A program made the position numbers and the translations under genes. DNA of 64,000 bases from Pedobacter sp. WC2423. Its GTDB lineage: Bacteria; Bacteroidota; Bacteroidia; Sphingobacteriales; Sphingobacteriaceae. The DNA is taken from assembly GCF_040822065.1 (NCBI RefSeq), contig NZ_CP162005.1, positions 868,001 through 932,000 of the forward strand, given 5' to 3'. The notes below the pieces were generated by a model. The model worked only from the letters and a program-made list of their open reading frames with translations. It did no database searches and was not told the DNA's origin. Positions 36,973-45,528 of the stretch are shown one piece after another. Position 1 is the stretch's first letter. Each line of letters begins with the position of its first letter.

Positions 36973-37980
36973 ATGCCCAAGGGATTAAATATTCAAGCTG
37001 TAATCTTGCAAAATAATACCGAAATTAAAAAAATGGATAAAAACCGTCCTTCGCTCATAATGAGAATATCAAAATTTTTTTTAAAAACAATCATAGGAAT
37101 TGTAGCCATAATCGCTATCCTACTCATCACAACATTCCTGATTCATCAAGTCAATTCAAGCATCGAAGCTGATAAAATTGAAGATTATGGTCAAAAAATA
37201 AAAATTTTTGACGGTACAATGAATATTACAATAGATGGCCATGATCCAGACACGATTGTGTTACTCACCGGATTTGGAACGGCAAGCCCAAGATTAGATT
37301 TTGAACCATTAATCAGAGAATTAGACAAAAAGTATACAGTGATCACGATTGAACCTTTTGGTTATGGATTGAGTAGTGAAACAAATCGTGAACGCAGTTT
37401 GAATAATATATCGGAAGAAATCCATGAAGTTGTGAAACAATTAAATCTTAATCGGTTTATATTAATGGGGCATTCCATTGCTGGGCTTTACAGCTTAGCA
37501 TACATTAACAATTATCCAGGTAAAGCAATCGCATTTGTAGGTATTGATACCAGTGTGCCAACACAACCTTGGCCGGGTTATAATTCGGCACCTATGGATT
37601 TTTTAGCCAAAGTAGGTGTAATGCGTGCATTTTTAAAGTTTTTTGGAAATGAAAAACCTAAAGAAGAATCAGAAGTACACCGTTTTGAACAAGAACACAT
37701 GATTACGATGAAAGTAACCGGAAACAATACTTTGCACAGAGAAGCAACTTCATTAAGTAATAGTTTTAAAGATGCTCGAAAATTATCTTTCCCGAAGGAT
37801 TTACCGGTTTTATTATTTGCAGACGAAAACTCAGCTGTCAAAGGCTGGACAGAAATGCATCAAGCGCAAGCCAACAGCGTGGATAAGGGAAAACTAATCT
37901 TATTGCCTGGTTCTCATTATCTACATCATACACAATCTAAACGAATTGTAGCAGAACTTGAGTCTTTTTTAGGAAAATAA
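36973..37980 (+). CDS. Membrane-anchored alpha/beta hydrolase
   Basis: A 335-residue protein with one membrane helix (about residues 37-57) and an alpha/beta-hydrolase domain. The nucleophile is Ser168 in GHSIAG; the Asp is likely in LLFADENSAV and the His in GSHYLHH near the C-terminus. The catalytic domain should face the periplasm. The start is uncertain: ATG 36973 gives a 20-residue extension, while ATG 37033 (MDKNRPSL) begins closer to the anchor and is equally plausible. The substrate is unknown. The gene looks transferable: it is solitary, next to an integrase relic. Confidence 0.85.
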   Translation: MPKGLNIQAVILQNNTEIKKMDKNRPSLIMRISKFFLKTIIGIVAIIAILLITTFLIHQVNSSIEADKIEDYGQKIKIFDGTMNITIDGHDPDTIVLLTGFGTASPRLDFEPLIRELDKKYTVITIEPFGYGLSSETNRERSLNNISEEIHEVVKQLNLNRFILMGHSIAGLYSLAYINNYPGKAIAFVGIDTSVPTQPWPGYNSAPMDFLAKVGVMRAFLKFFGNEKPKEESEVHRFEQEHMITMKVTGNNTLHREATSLSNSFKDARKLSFPKDLPVLLFADENSAVKGWTEMHQAQANSVDKGKLILLPGSHYLHHTQSKRIVAELESFLGK

Positions 37981-38116
37981 AATAATTGATCCCGTCGTAG
38001 CGCTTCATTGTTTGAAGTGTATAATAACAGCAATTAAATGTGTATAACATTCACTACTTGGATGATCTCGGTAAATCACACGAAGAAAAAAGTTCACAGT
38101 GATCAAGGTGACCTGG

Positions 38117-38233
38117 CTATTCAGATCCCCAGGGATTTTCTTCCCCCCAAGAATTCCGCTTAATCCTGGCAGAGCCTTTTACGTAGTTTTTTGGCTTCTT
38201 CATGTAGAAGAATAAGCTGAAATTAGTTTTCAT
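38117..38233 (-). pseudogene. N-terminal relic of a tyrosine recombinase/integrase
   Basis: A minus-strand ORF of 38 codons (ATG 38233) encodes MKTNFSLFFYMKKPKNYVKG followed by about 18 residues and a stop. The start MKTNFSLLFYxKK is the familiar N-terminus of Bacteroidota phage-type integrases, which normally exceed 380 residues. Only the first 22 or so residues fit; the rest is lost. It points away from the att-like repeat at 38.5 kb, as an integrase next to its attachment site would. Confidence 0.62.
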
Positions 38234-38331
38234 AATGTTGCACATTAGGGGTTTACAAATTTAGCTTTGCAGTTACTGTAAATCAAGATGTTCAGTCTTT
38301 GAACGGGTTGTATATCAAATAGATATACGAT

Positions 38332-38372
38332 ATTCGGTGAGTCATTTTAATTTCCAAAACTACTCACCGAAT
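38332..38372. repeat. Inverted repeat, candidate recombinase-binding site
   Basis: Perfect 11-bp arms ATTCGGTGAGT (38332-38342) and ACTCACCGAAT (38362-38372). The right arm plus eight following bases recurs with two changes at 52654-52672, beyond the second att-like repeat. Another dyad (GTATATC with GATATAC, 38310-38328) lies beside it. Confidence 0.65.
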
Positions 38373-38490
38373 CGCTCACCTACAGGATGGGAAACGGTGC
38401 ATATTTTGGATATCTCTAAAATGCAAAAAGCCTGCTTATCGTATGATTTGCAGTCTTAGTTTATCTATGAGTCCTCTTTACGGTCTATCC

Positions 38491-38595
38491 TCCAATATGG
38501 ATTAGCTCGTTACTCTCGCTGATCCCTTTTGGGGGAGGCTTCAACAAAAAATGCCACCCTATCGGGTAGCATTTTTGTTTGGCGGAGAGTGGGGG
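38491..38595. repeat. Att-like direct repeat, left copy (tRNA-Ser 3' end, terminator, flank)
   Basis: The right end TGGCGGAGAGTGGGGG (38580-38595) is the complement of a typical tRNA-Ser 3' end including CCA. To its left are a hairpin terminator and a 55-base flank. The whole recurs in the same orientation at 52320-52510. The tRNA body is absent. This is what remains when an element that targets a tRNA-Ser 3' end inserts. Confidence 0.7.
38546..38577. terminator. Hairpin terminator beside the tRNA-like end
   Basis: Arms AAAAATGCCACCC and GGGTAGCATTTTT pair with one mismatch around a short loop and are flanked by A and T runs. It sits where the terminator of a minus-strand tRNA-Ser gene would be. 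Confidence 0.75.
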
Positions 38596-38866
38596 ATCGA
38601 CCATAATCGACTTAATACACTCTATAACCCGTATTCCATATCTTTTTTGCTCTTAGGGCACCTAATCGGGGCACCTACAAAACAACACATAATCGCTATT
38701 CCTTGTATATTGTAATATACATAAATAATTGACAATAAGAGAATAAAGCACCTTTTAATATAGGTTGGTTTACTTACTTCTATATTTCTAGCCTTGCTGT
38801 AATTGCAATCTAGTTTTTGTTAACTCAAAAAAGCTCTTTGATAATTATTATATATAATAGCCTAAC

Positions 38867-39469
38867 TCAACTTTTCTTAATTTGGGTTAGAAGTATGAAA
38901 AATTCAGGTGAAGTAAATATTTCAGAAAATGAGTTGTCATCTTTTGTTGATTGCATTTTCAACAATAATTCATTACTATATTCAAATTTTCCTGATATAA
39001 TAACTTTATCACCTATGCTTAGTTCTCTAATTTCAGTAGTAAGTTTATTTTCATTAATGGGTACAAAACAATTAAATTGTACTGATTTATCGGTTTGTTC
39101 ATTGTTATAAATATTGAAAGAAAGAATTACTCCTCGATGTTCATCGTCGCCATTTTCAATTTTAGTCACTTTAGCAGTCCATTTATCGAATCGATCATTT
39201 AATATTGTTTTTACATAAGATCTGAATTCAAGATATAATGCATTTACTTTTTGTTTCTTGTCAAATTCATTGTTAGATATACTTGATTTGTAAGAATTAC
39301 TGTCGATTATTGTTATAAATTTTAATTCTTTATCAGGAGCGCCTGTAACTACAGATGAATCATTCATAGTTAACTTATTTTTTTGATCTTTGCCTTCTAT
39401 ATTTGATCCGCATGAGTAGATTAGTATTATAAGACAAGATGATATGATCATTAATGATGCTTTTTTCAT
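38867..39469 (-). CDS. Lipoprotein, unknown (possible OB-fold-like domain)
   Basis: A 200-residue lipoprotein (hydrophobic residues 5-18, lipobox ending IYSC). It has a polar, disordered-looking region to about residue 60 and then a beta-rich domain (FDKWTAKVTKI ... LSIGDKVIISGKF) whose strand pattern resembles OB-fold tRNA_anti-like domains of surface lipoproteins. This is a weak resemblance. It is the first gene inside the repeat-bracketed island and has an IS3 element 67 bases upstream of its start. Confidence 0.65.
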   Translation of the reverse strand: MKKASLMIISSCLIILIYSCGSNIEGKDQKNKLTMNDSSVVTGAPDKELKFITIIDSNSYKSSISNNEFDKKQKVNALYLEFRSYVKTILNDRFDKWTAKVTKIENGDDEHRGVILSFNIYNNEQTDKSVQFNCFVPINENKLTTEIRELSIGDKVIISGKFEYSNELLLKMQSTKDDNSFSEIFTSPEFFILLTQIKKS

Positions 39470-39554
39470 GTTATAACTGTTCCTTTGTTGATTTTCCTTT
39501 AATAAGGTTTATTGTTTTTAGACCATTAGATATAATTGACCTCCTCCCTGTTAT

Positions 39555-40385
39555 TCAGACTGTCAAAAGTGGAGTTTTCGATGTTTTTACCTGCAAGTTA
39601 ACAAATTCTTTGGGAGTCAGATCATTAAGGCTGCTATGTGGTCTGTAGTGGTTATACTCCCATCTGAAATTCTCAATTTTTTCTCTGGCATCTTCCAGTG
39701 AAAGAAACCAATTTACTGACAAGCATTCATCTCTAAATTTGCCATTAAAAGATTCGACGTACGGATTATCAGTGGGTTTCCCAGGCCTTGAAAAGTCAAG
39801 GGTTACCTGGTTCTGGTATGCCCACATTTCTACATCTCTGGATATAAATTCACTCCCGTTATCGCACTGAATCCTTTCAGGAAAGCAGCCTTCTACCAGA
39901 CATGCCCTAGTCAATTCGCCCACAACATCTAACCCTTTGAGTGATTTTCCGACCAGCAATCCATGGCATATTTTACTACAGTTATCCACTATAGTTAAGA
40001 TCCTGAAACGCTCCCCGTTGAACAAAGCATCCTGCACAAAATCCATGCTCCATACCTTATTTATTGCTTGAGTCTCCAGCCGTTCCAGACGATGTGCTGC
40101 ACTTCTACTACGTCTGGGCCGTTTGGTACGCAGGTTCAGGCCACAGGCTTTATAAATGCGGTAAACCCTTTTGTGATAGTCAACAAAACCTTCCCGTCGC
40201 AATAAAACGAAAATCCGCTCAAAGCCATATCTAATACGCGTCTGCGCGATTTCATTTATCCGCATTTTCAGCAGGCTTTCATCCCGGCGATGATGGATAT
40301 AATAATACATAGATTTCGGCAGCCGTACACAGCAGCAGGCCCTTTGTACCGATATCCGGTAATTACTAACCATCCAGTTCGCCAT
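39555..40385 (-). CDS. IS3-family transposase OrfB (IS407 group)
   Basis: A 276-residue DDE transposase. The first Asp is in [12 protein letters not shown], the second in [12 protein letters not shown] and the Glu in [15 protein letters not shown]. The HTH-like start ([15 protein letters not shown]) and [11 protein letters not shown] are typical of IS407-type elements. Upstream in-frame codons continue into an 8-A run at the end of OrfA, so slippage there could yield an OrfAB fusion. The gene appears intact. Confidence 0.92.
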   Translation of the reverse strand: MANWMVSNYRISVQRACCCVRLPKSMYYYIHHRRDESLLKMRINEIAQTRIRYGFERIFVLLRREGFVDYHKRVYRIYKACGLNLRTKRPRRSRSAAHRLERLETQAINKVWSMDFVQDALFNGERFRILTIVDNCSKICHGLLVGKSLKGLDVVGELTRACLVEGCFPERIQCDNGSEFISRDVEMWAYQNQVTLDFSRPGKPTDNPYVESFNGKFRDECLSVNWFLSLEDAREKIENFRWEYNHYRPHSSLNDLTPKEFVNLQVKTSKTPLLTV

Positions 40386-40392
40386 TTCTTTC

Positions 40393-40674
40393 TTATAGGG
40401 TGATTTTACAACTTTTTTTTATCACATCCTGAAGCATTTGCTTATCCAAACTGAGATCAGCAACCAGTTTTTTGAGCTGAACGTTTTCCTCTTCAAGTTT
40501 TATTAATTTTCTTAATTCAGGAATTCCTAAACCACCGTATTTTTTCTTCCAATTGAAAAACGTAGCTTGCGAAACACCCATCTGCCGACAGATTTCTTCT
40601 ACACGTGTACCCGTCTCGGATTGACGCAGGGCAAAGGTGATCTGCGCCTCGGTAAACTTTGATTTTTTAATCAT
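40393..40674 (-). CDS. IS3-family transposase OrfA (IS407 group)
   Basis: A 93-residue protein with a helix-turn-helix ([14 protein letters not shown] ... [18 protein letters not shown]) followed by a leucine-zipper-like helix ([22 protein letters not shown]). This is the standard OrfA. It ends in a run of eight A residues (in the coding strand) 7 bases before the OrfB start. OrfB is in a different frame. Confidence 0.9.
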   Translation of the reverse strand: MIKKSKFTEAQITFALRQSETGTRVEEICRQMGVSQATFFNWKKKYGGLGIPELRKLIKLEEENVQLKKLVADLSLDKQMLQDVIKKSCKITL

Positions 40675-40750
40675 GTCAATTTAAGTATTTTATCTTTTTG
40701 ACACCGAAAATCTCTACTTTATAAAAGTCCGCTTTTGTGGGAGGAGGTCA

Positions 40751-41468
40751 CTTACTAGATACGCGTAGTTCCATGTGGCATACGAATCACGTTCCATCTC
40801 TAATATCTTATACTGGGATTCCAAGTAAGGATAAAATATCTGTAAAATGGTTTAATAGCTATATTTTAAAACCAGAGGATTTACCAGATCAGGAGCTTAC
40901 TGCTGAACAGCAAGCTTTAAAAGATATTTGCTTTTTAATGAGAGAATTATCACCTGTTCAATATCCAAAACAGAAGGATAGCGAAAGTAGGAGAGTTGAA
41001 ATCAAGAGACTAAATAAGGCTAATTTTAGTAAGGTTTTTGCCTTATGGCATGAAGCGTTTCCATTGTTACAGAGTAGGCGATATACGCATTATCACTTTA
41101 CTTATGGTATGAGAAACATCAAAGGAAAACCTGTAAAATCGGGTATGTCACCTTGTACATTTAGCAATGAAGAGGCTGAATTATGTTTTTTGTGGAAAGA
41201 GAAATCAGATTACTATAAACTTGAACTTCGTTTTAGGATAGGTAGTAAGTTGTATGGATTACCTTCTTATTTCAATGCCTCTTTTTTTGTAGCATCATGT
41301 ATGAATCCCAGGAAAATGCACTTGCTAAACTCTCTTATGGATTGTGAAATCCTGGCTTTATTTGGTGAAACAAACTATCGCATGTTATTTCTTAAAGTTC
41401 ATTATGAGGCTTATTTCAGCTGTTTTGTGGATCAGCTAAGGGATACTTATGAATTTATAGATAAATAG
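40751..41468 (+). pseudogene. 5'-truncated copy of the 435-residue unknown gene
   Basis: From the first base outside the IS3 right end, the sequence matches the gene at 32488-33795 from about codon 198 to the stop, with only a few substitutions (for example C to S and E to G in RIGSKLYGLPS). The 5' half and promoter are missing, and the only possible start codons lie inside the IS. An open frame of 243 codons survives, so a fusion peptide could be made, but the gene is best described as truncated by an IS-adjacent deletion. Confidence 0.85.
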
Positions 41469-41588
41469 TTGGTTAAAAATATTAATAATGAAAAGTTGGG
41501 TTTTGTAATGAGATGCCTGGTTTAAGTTTTTGTAATCAGCGATGCTCAATTTTTAAAGATTCATTTAAATTTTAAAATCAAAACGAGT

Positions 41589-42125
41589 ATGAAAAAGTTA
41601 AATAAGCCGGGCTCTGTTAATGAGCTAAAAGCAATTGATTCAATCAATGCTAAATACAATTACAATGATATATGTGTTTTTCATGAAACGGTACTTCGGA
41701 TATTAGGAAGCAGTGATTTAACTGGGCTTAAAGTATCGGAAATGAAGAGTATTGAATTCTTTGCACAAACAATTGTCAGGTTGCTGGATTCTCCACAAAT
41801 ATCAGACAATGTGAGAAATCACTTCCAAGAGCGGGTTGCTAATAATATTGCTGATATCAAGAAAATAAGACCACCCAAAGGGAATGATTTTCAAACAACT
41901 AAGAGCCTTTACGCAATGCTGAATTGGATAAATTTCACAAATCATCGGACGAGGTTAACTATGGAGATGATTCTTGATGATTATTATTATCACTTTCGGT
42001 TTCTCAAAGTGGATTGGTTATGGAGAAACGTCTTTTGTTGCAGCCTGGTTGGTTGTAATTTAATGGGCTTAGATTTTCTGTTAAATTGTAGATTACAAAA
42101 TAAGCACATCTACAATTTAATGTAA
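41589..42125 (+). CDS. Second copy of the 156-residue unknown gene, altered C-terminus
   Basis: Nearly identical to the protein at 33916 over residues 1-134. A one-base difference (TTTTCCGG in the first copy, CTTTCGG here) then shifts the frame. Here the frame continues to 178 residues with a different tail (FRFLKVDWLWRNVFCC...). Whichever copy is ancestral, one C-terminus is frameshifted. The spacer to the preceding truncated gene is also conserved. No function is known. Confidence 0.65.
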   Translation: MKKLNKPGSVNELKAIDSINAKYNYNDICVFHETVLRILGSSDLTGLKVSEMKSIEFFAQTIVRLLDSPQISDNVRNHFQERVANNIADIKKIRPPKGNDFQTTKSLYAMLNWINFTNHRTRLTMEMILDDYYYHFRFLKVDWLWRNVFCCSLVGCNLMGLDFLLNCRLQNKHIYNLM

Positions 42126-42339
42126 ATGTCATAGGATTGAGTTGCTACATTTGGGCAGAGCATAAGATGTATAAGACTCTTAATTTACTGTCTAATCAAA
42201 TATAGCAGCTCCCAAATTCCACATTTTCTTTTTTGGCTTTAAATGGGAACTATTTAAACACTAAGATTTGATTGTTTAGTGTTTCTTATACTTTAAAACT
42301 AAATACTAGATTTAGCTAAGGAATAATTATATTTACTAT

Positions 42340-43017
42340 ATGATTAATACATGGGAAATATTAAAATACGGAGAGAGGTTAATTTCTTCCATGGAAAATC
42401 CTCCGTCTGCGAATGACGTAGCATACAATAGTAGAGTTACACCTTCATTTGACATGCTTTTTGTTCAAAATTCAAGCGGTAATTATGTTCTAATTATTTA
42501 TATGAGAATTAGAATAATATATAGCGATAGTGCTGAACCTTGGAAATTTATTGATAAAGATTTATTCGAAAAGGATTTTAAAGAGAAAATAAATAGGAAA
42601 TGGGGTCTATATGGTAATGAGACACTTTACAGATTGAATAGTAAAAAGATAATTTCTTTAGATTTCAGGTTCTCTTTCAGTAGACAGGAGTCATATTTTC
42701 AAAACAATCATTGGACTTTAAGTGTCAAAAAATTTAATAAGGGTATATGGAATCAAAGTTCTATAACATCTAGTTTAAGAACTGGTAAACTAGATTCTAA
42801 TGATTTTGATTTTGTCAAAAAAAAGAAGAATAAACAACAAAGAGGAGCGGTTCACGAATTTGGGCATATGCTTGGATTGGATGATGAATATAAGCCAGGA
42901 GCATTTGTTAATGACTTTGATTCTATAATGAATGTGGGTGAGGTTGTTAGATTAAGACATCGTTCTGTGTTTATACAATGGATGCAAAAAGTATTAAGAG
43001 AAAAAAAAATTAATTAA
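42340..43017 (+). CDS. Metzincin-like metallopeptidase, putative toxin
   Basis: A 225-residue protein without a signal peptide. Near the C-terminus it shows HEFGHMLGLDD (His172, Glu173, His176, Gly179, Asp182), the HExxHxxGxxD zinc site seen in snapalysin-type metzincins. It is followed by DSIMN, a candidate Met-turn. The N-terminal 160 residues are beta-rich and unrecognised. The lipoprotein gene starts 1 base after its stop codon. A zinc protease followed by a small lipoprotein is the arrangement of an effector with periplasmic immunity, and an orphan copy of the lipoprotein exists at 24437. The toxin role is inference; the protease motif is plain. Confidence 0.78.
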   Translation: MINTWEILKYGERLISSMENPPSANDVAYNSRVTPSFDMLFVQNSSGNYVLIIYMRIRIIYSDSAEPWKFIDKDLFEKDFKEKINRKWGLYGNETLYRLNSKKIISLDFRFSFSRQESYFQNNHWTLSVKKFNKGIWNQSSITSSLRTGKLDSNDFDFVKKKKNKQQRGAVHEFGHMLGLDDEYKPGAFVNDFDSIMNVGEVVRLRHRSVFIQWMQKVLREKKIN

Positions 43018-43018
43018 A

Positions 43019-43423
43019 ATGAAGACAGTAATCACTTATATAATTGTTTTGTTTTTCACAGCTTCTTGTGTTCAAAAAGGGGAGAGCTCTATTTCAAGTA
43101 AAAAAAATATGAATAAAATTTTTAATGATCAATGGAATCATATTAAAAAGGCCAAGAGTAAAGAAGAAGAGAAAGAGCTGGTTTATAAATTTATGGAATT
43201 CCTTAAGACGAAGGATTATGCTATTAGTAATCCTACTTATGTTTCAAGTAATGGGGACATTAAACCCTTTTCTGAAATGTTCAATGATAAAAAAGCAGAT
43301 CAGTTGAAAAGCATTAATATTGAAATAATAAACGATAATGAAGAAGGAGATAATAAGCATATTAAACTTATTAATTGGAAGCCGATTGATAATGAATCTG
43401 CTTTGATGTTTTTGCGTGAGTAG
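43019..43423 (+). CDS. Lipoprotein, putative immunity protein of the metzincin-like protease
   Basis: A 134-residue lipoprotein (SPII signal, lipobox TASC) nearly co-linear with the orphan copy at 24437. It shares the central NPTYVSSNG and C-terminal NWKPIDNESA motifs and differs mainly around the processed N-terminus and residues 25-50. Its start lies 1 base after the protease stop, so the two are translationally coupled. A surface or periplasmic location would allow it to bind an incoming or self-made protease. Confidence 0.8.
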   Translation: MKTVITYIIVLFFTASCVQKGESSISSKKNMNKIFNDQWNHIKKAKSKEEEKELVYKFMEFLKTKDYAISNPTYVSSNGDIKPFSEMFNDKKADQLKSINIEIINDNEEGDNKHIKLINWKPIDNESALMFLRE

Positions 43424-43689
43424 GGATGCCTGATAGGCTTTTAAATATTTAGGTCTTATTAGTCTTTAGGTTTAGAAGTAGTTATTGTAAATTGAAGATA
43501 AATGTTAGCTATTCTTGAAAAAATAGCTTTAAAAGCTTGATTATGAGGATAAGTAACTTCATAAGATATCGAAATTTTCATATAAAATAGTTCCAAAGGG
43601 AGATAATGAAGTAGAGACTATTTTTAATATACTGAAGAGCTAAAGATTTGTGAGGAATATTAAGCTACCTCACAAGAAAAGAAATAATC

Positions 43690-45066
43690 ATGGGAAATTT
43701 TAAATCTCTTAAACAAGAACTTAGGTTAATCAAATCACTAGATAAGTCAAACTCGGTAACTTTCAAATATAATGAGGATTTTTTTTCGGGTTCACTTGAA
43801 AAGGGTACAAAGGATTTCTTGCTAAATATAAACTCTAGTAACCGATTTAAACTTGGAGATATGAATAACCTAAAATTTCAATTCCAGGACTATGAAATTA
43901 CATTGACCAATTTTTTTGAAAGATCTAGGGAGTTTTGTTCTAGAGGAGGTAATTCTCTTACCGTTAAAATTTTCGAGTTTGAGATCAATGGTTTTGAACA
44001 ACACCTGCCATATTGCAGAACTATTATTCCATTGAAGCGTAGCTTAAGTTTTAATAATATTCTGTCAGATTCTTTTGAAGATTATGAAACTGAAGAAAGT
44101 ATTATACGGGGATTGCTAAGGATAAAAATTCCGAATTATTCCCAAATACATGTTTTTATCTACGAAAAAGACTTTTTGGTGATAGACGGAATAGAAGCAA
44201 TGACAAAAGATATTTTTTCTGAACTCAGTTGGTCAGTTTTAGTTGGCATTGGATACATTACAGGTTACCTACCACAAGATGAAGAATATTTCTTTTACTA
44301 CAATGATTCCGAATTGATTGGTGATTTTAATTTTTCTTTCAAGACAATGAGAAATAGTATTTACTCCATTTATGCTCCGGTGAACGCAAATTCTCATGCT
44401 TGGAGATTGCCTGCAAAGTCTGCTGATGAATATTATGGTAGAATTCGCGAACTAGGAATTGAACATTTCTCTTTATTATGTAACCTAATTCATGATATTC
44501 CTGATATTAAGGCTATGTTGTTATTACTAGTTGAGTCGGTTTCAAGTTCAATGTTGTTAATGCCTGCTGGTTTATCAGTTGTTCTTGAAGGAATTTCAGA
44601 GTATTTTTATAATAAATATAGTTTTAGGATTGCTCCAATAGACGATAAACAACTGTCTTCAAGAATTATAGCTGATCTTAAAGATGTACTAAAAAATTAT
44701 CAACAGGACCCACATATTAAAAATTTCACTGTATTAAATAGAAAATTAGAAACGTTGAATTCTCCTACAAACCGAGAAAAGCTAAAATTTCCATTTAATT
44801 ATTTAAAGATTCCTATTGATAAGCTAGCTGAAGAAGTTATTGAATTCAGAAATGATTTTTTGCACGGCAATATTAATCTAAATCCTAAAAAAGGTCGCCC
44901 AGTGAGCATGGATAGTTTTGAAATATCCTTAAGGCTACTTACTTTAATTAACGCAATTTTTATGAAAATGATTGGTTATGACGGTCTGATTTTGAACCAC
45001 GCAAAGCTTCAAGAAAAAGGTATAGGTAAAGATATTTATGAAGAACCCTTTTTAAAGATTGAGTAA
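43690..45066 (+). CDS. HEPN-motif protein, candidate abortive-infection effector (ApeA-like)
   Basis: A 458-residue protein. The C-terminal helical domain (about residues 270-440) contains RNDFLHG (Arg387, His392), which is the R-x4-H signature of HEPN ribonucleases, in a long-helix context typical of the fold. The N-terminal 220 residues are beta-rich (GSLEKGTKDFLLNI...). This beta-rich N-domain plus HEPN C-domain layout resembles ApeA-type single-gene phage defence. The assignment rests on architecture and the motif. It is monocistronic with wide spacers on both sides, within an island full of mobile DNA. Confidence 0.62.
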   Translation: MGNFKSLKQELRLIKSLDKSNSVTFKYNEDFFSGSLEKGTKDFLLNINSSNRFKLGDMNNLKFQFQDYEITLTNFFERSREFCSRGGNSLTVKIFEFEINGFEQHLPYCRTIIPLKRSLSFNNILSDSFEDYETEESIIRGLLRIKIPNYSQIHVFIYEKDFLVIDGIEAMTKDIFSELSWSVLVGIGYITGYLPQDEEYFFYYNDSELIGDFNFSFKTMRNSIYSIYAPVNANSHAWRLPAKSADEYYGRIRELGIEHFSLLCNLIHDIPDIKAMLLLLVESVSSSMLLMPAGLSVVLEGISEYFYNKYSFRIAPIDDKQLSSRIIADLKDVLKNYQQDPHIKNFTVLNRKLETLNSPTNREKLKFPFNYLKIPIDKLAEEVIEFRNDFLHGNINLNPKKGRPVSMDSFEISLRLLTLINAIFMKMIGYDGLILNHAKLQEKGIGKDIYEEPFLKIE

Positions 45067-45528
45067 CCGATCTTCTCTAAGCTTTAAGTAGTGAAATGAA
45101 CTTTATTTATGAGATTTACAGATATTGTTTGGGTATGCAAAATAAACTTTGTCAGGGCATTGATCCATAAGGATTGATGCTTCGTTCATTTTAATTCAAA
45201 AAAATATCATTCGATTAGGAAATCAAATTACAAGCTTCTTAGCAGTTATTCTCCAATTAATTAAGTACATAGTCCATTTCTGGCTGATGTTATTGCGGGC
45301 TATGTATATGAGCTTTAATAATGCAATATTAGCATATATTCATTTATAACTGATTTTAATGATCTTTCTTATTGGTTTTAAGATACTTATAGTCTATTTG
45401 AAATACTCATTTTATAGAAATATAGTTGGTCTGTAAATATCTGGGTGTTTATACTATTAATTGTAATGTCAACTTCATGTCTTTGCCTTTGTACAAATGT
45501 GTTTTAAGCGGGATGCGTATATTTGTAA
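45067..45528. other. AT-rich intergenic region
   Basis: 462 bases between the HEPN gene and the membrane-protein gene. A short imperfect dyad (TACATAGTCC with GGGCTATGTA, near 45266-45306) is the only structure seen. No gene or RNA is recognised. Confidence 0.35.

Larger units (their letters stand above)
37981..38866. other. Gene-poor junction with integrase relic, dyads and att-like repeat
   Basis: This 886-base stretch has no complete gene. From left to right it holds the N-terminal relic of a tyrosine integrase (38117-38233), two dyads (38310-38328 and 38332-38372) and the copy of the tRNA-Ser-like end with terminator (38491-38595). Together these look like the recombination module of a lost integrative element. 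Confidence 0.65.
39537..40750 (-). mobile_element. IS3-family insertion sequence (IS407-like group)
   Basis: The element is 1214 bases long with inverted ends TGACCTCCTCCC at 39537-39548 and its complement at 40739-40750. It carries OrfA and OrfB on the minus strand. The 3-5 bases outside the two ends differ, so no target duplication remains. The right end abuts the middle of a duplicated gene, which points to an IS-adjacent deletion. Confidence 0.87.
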
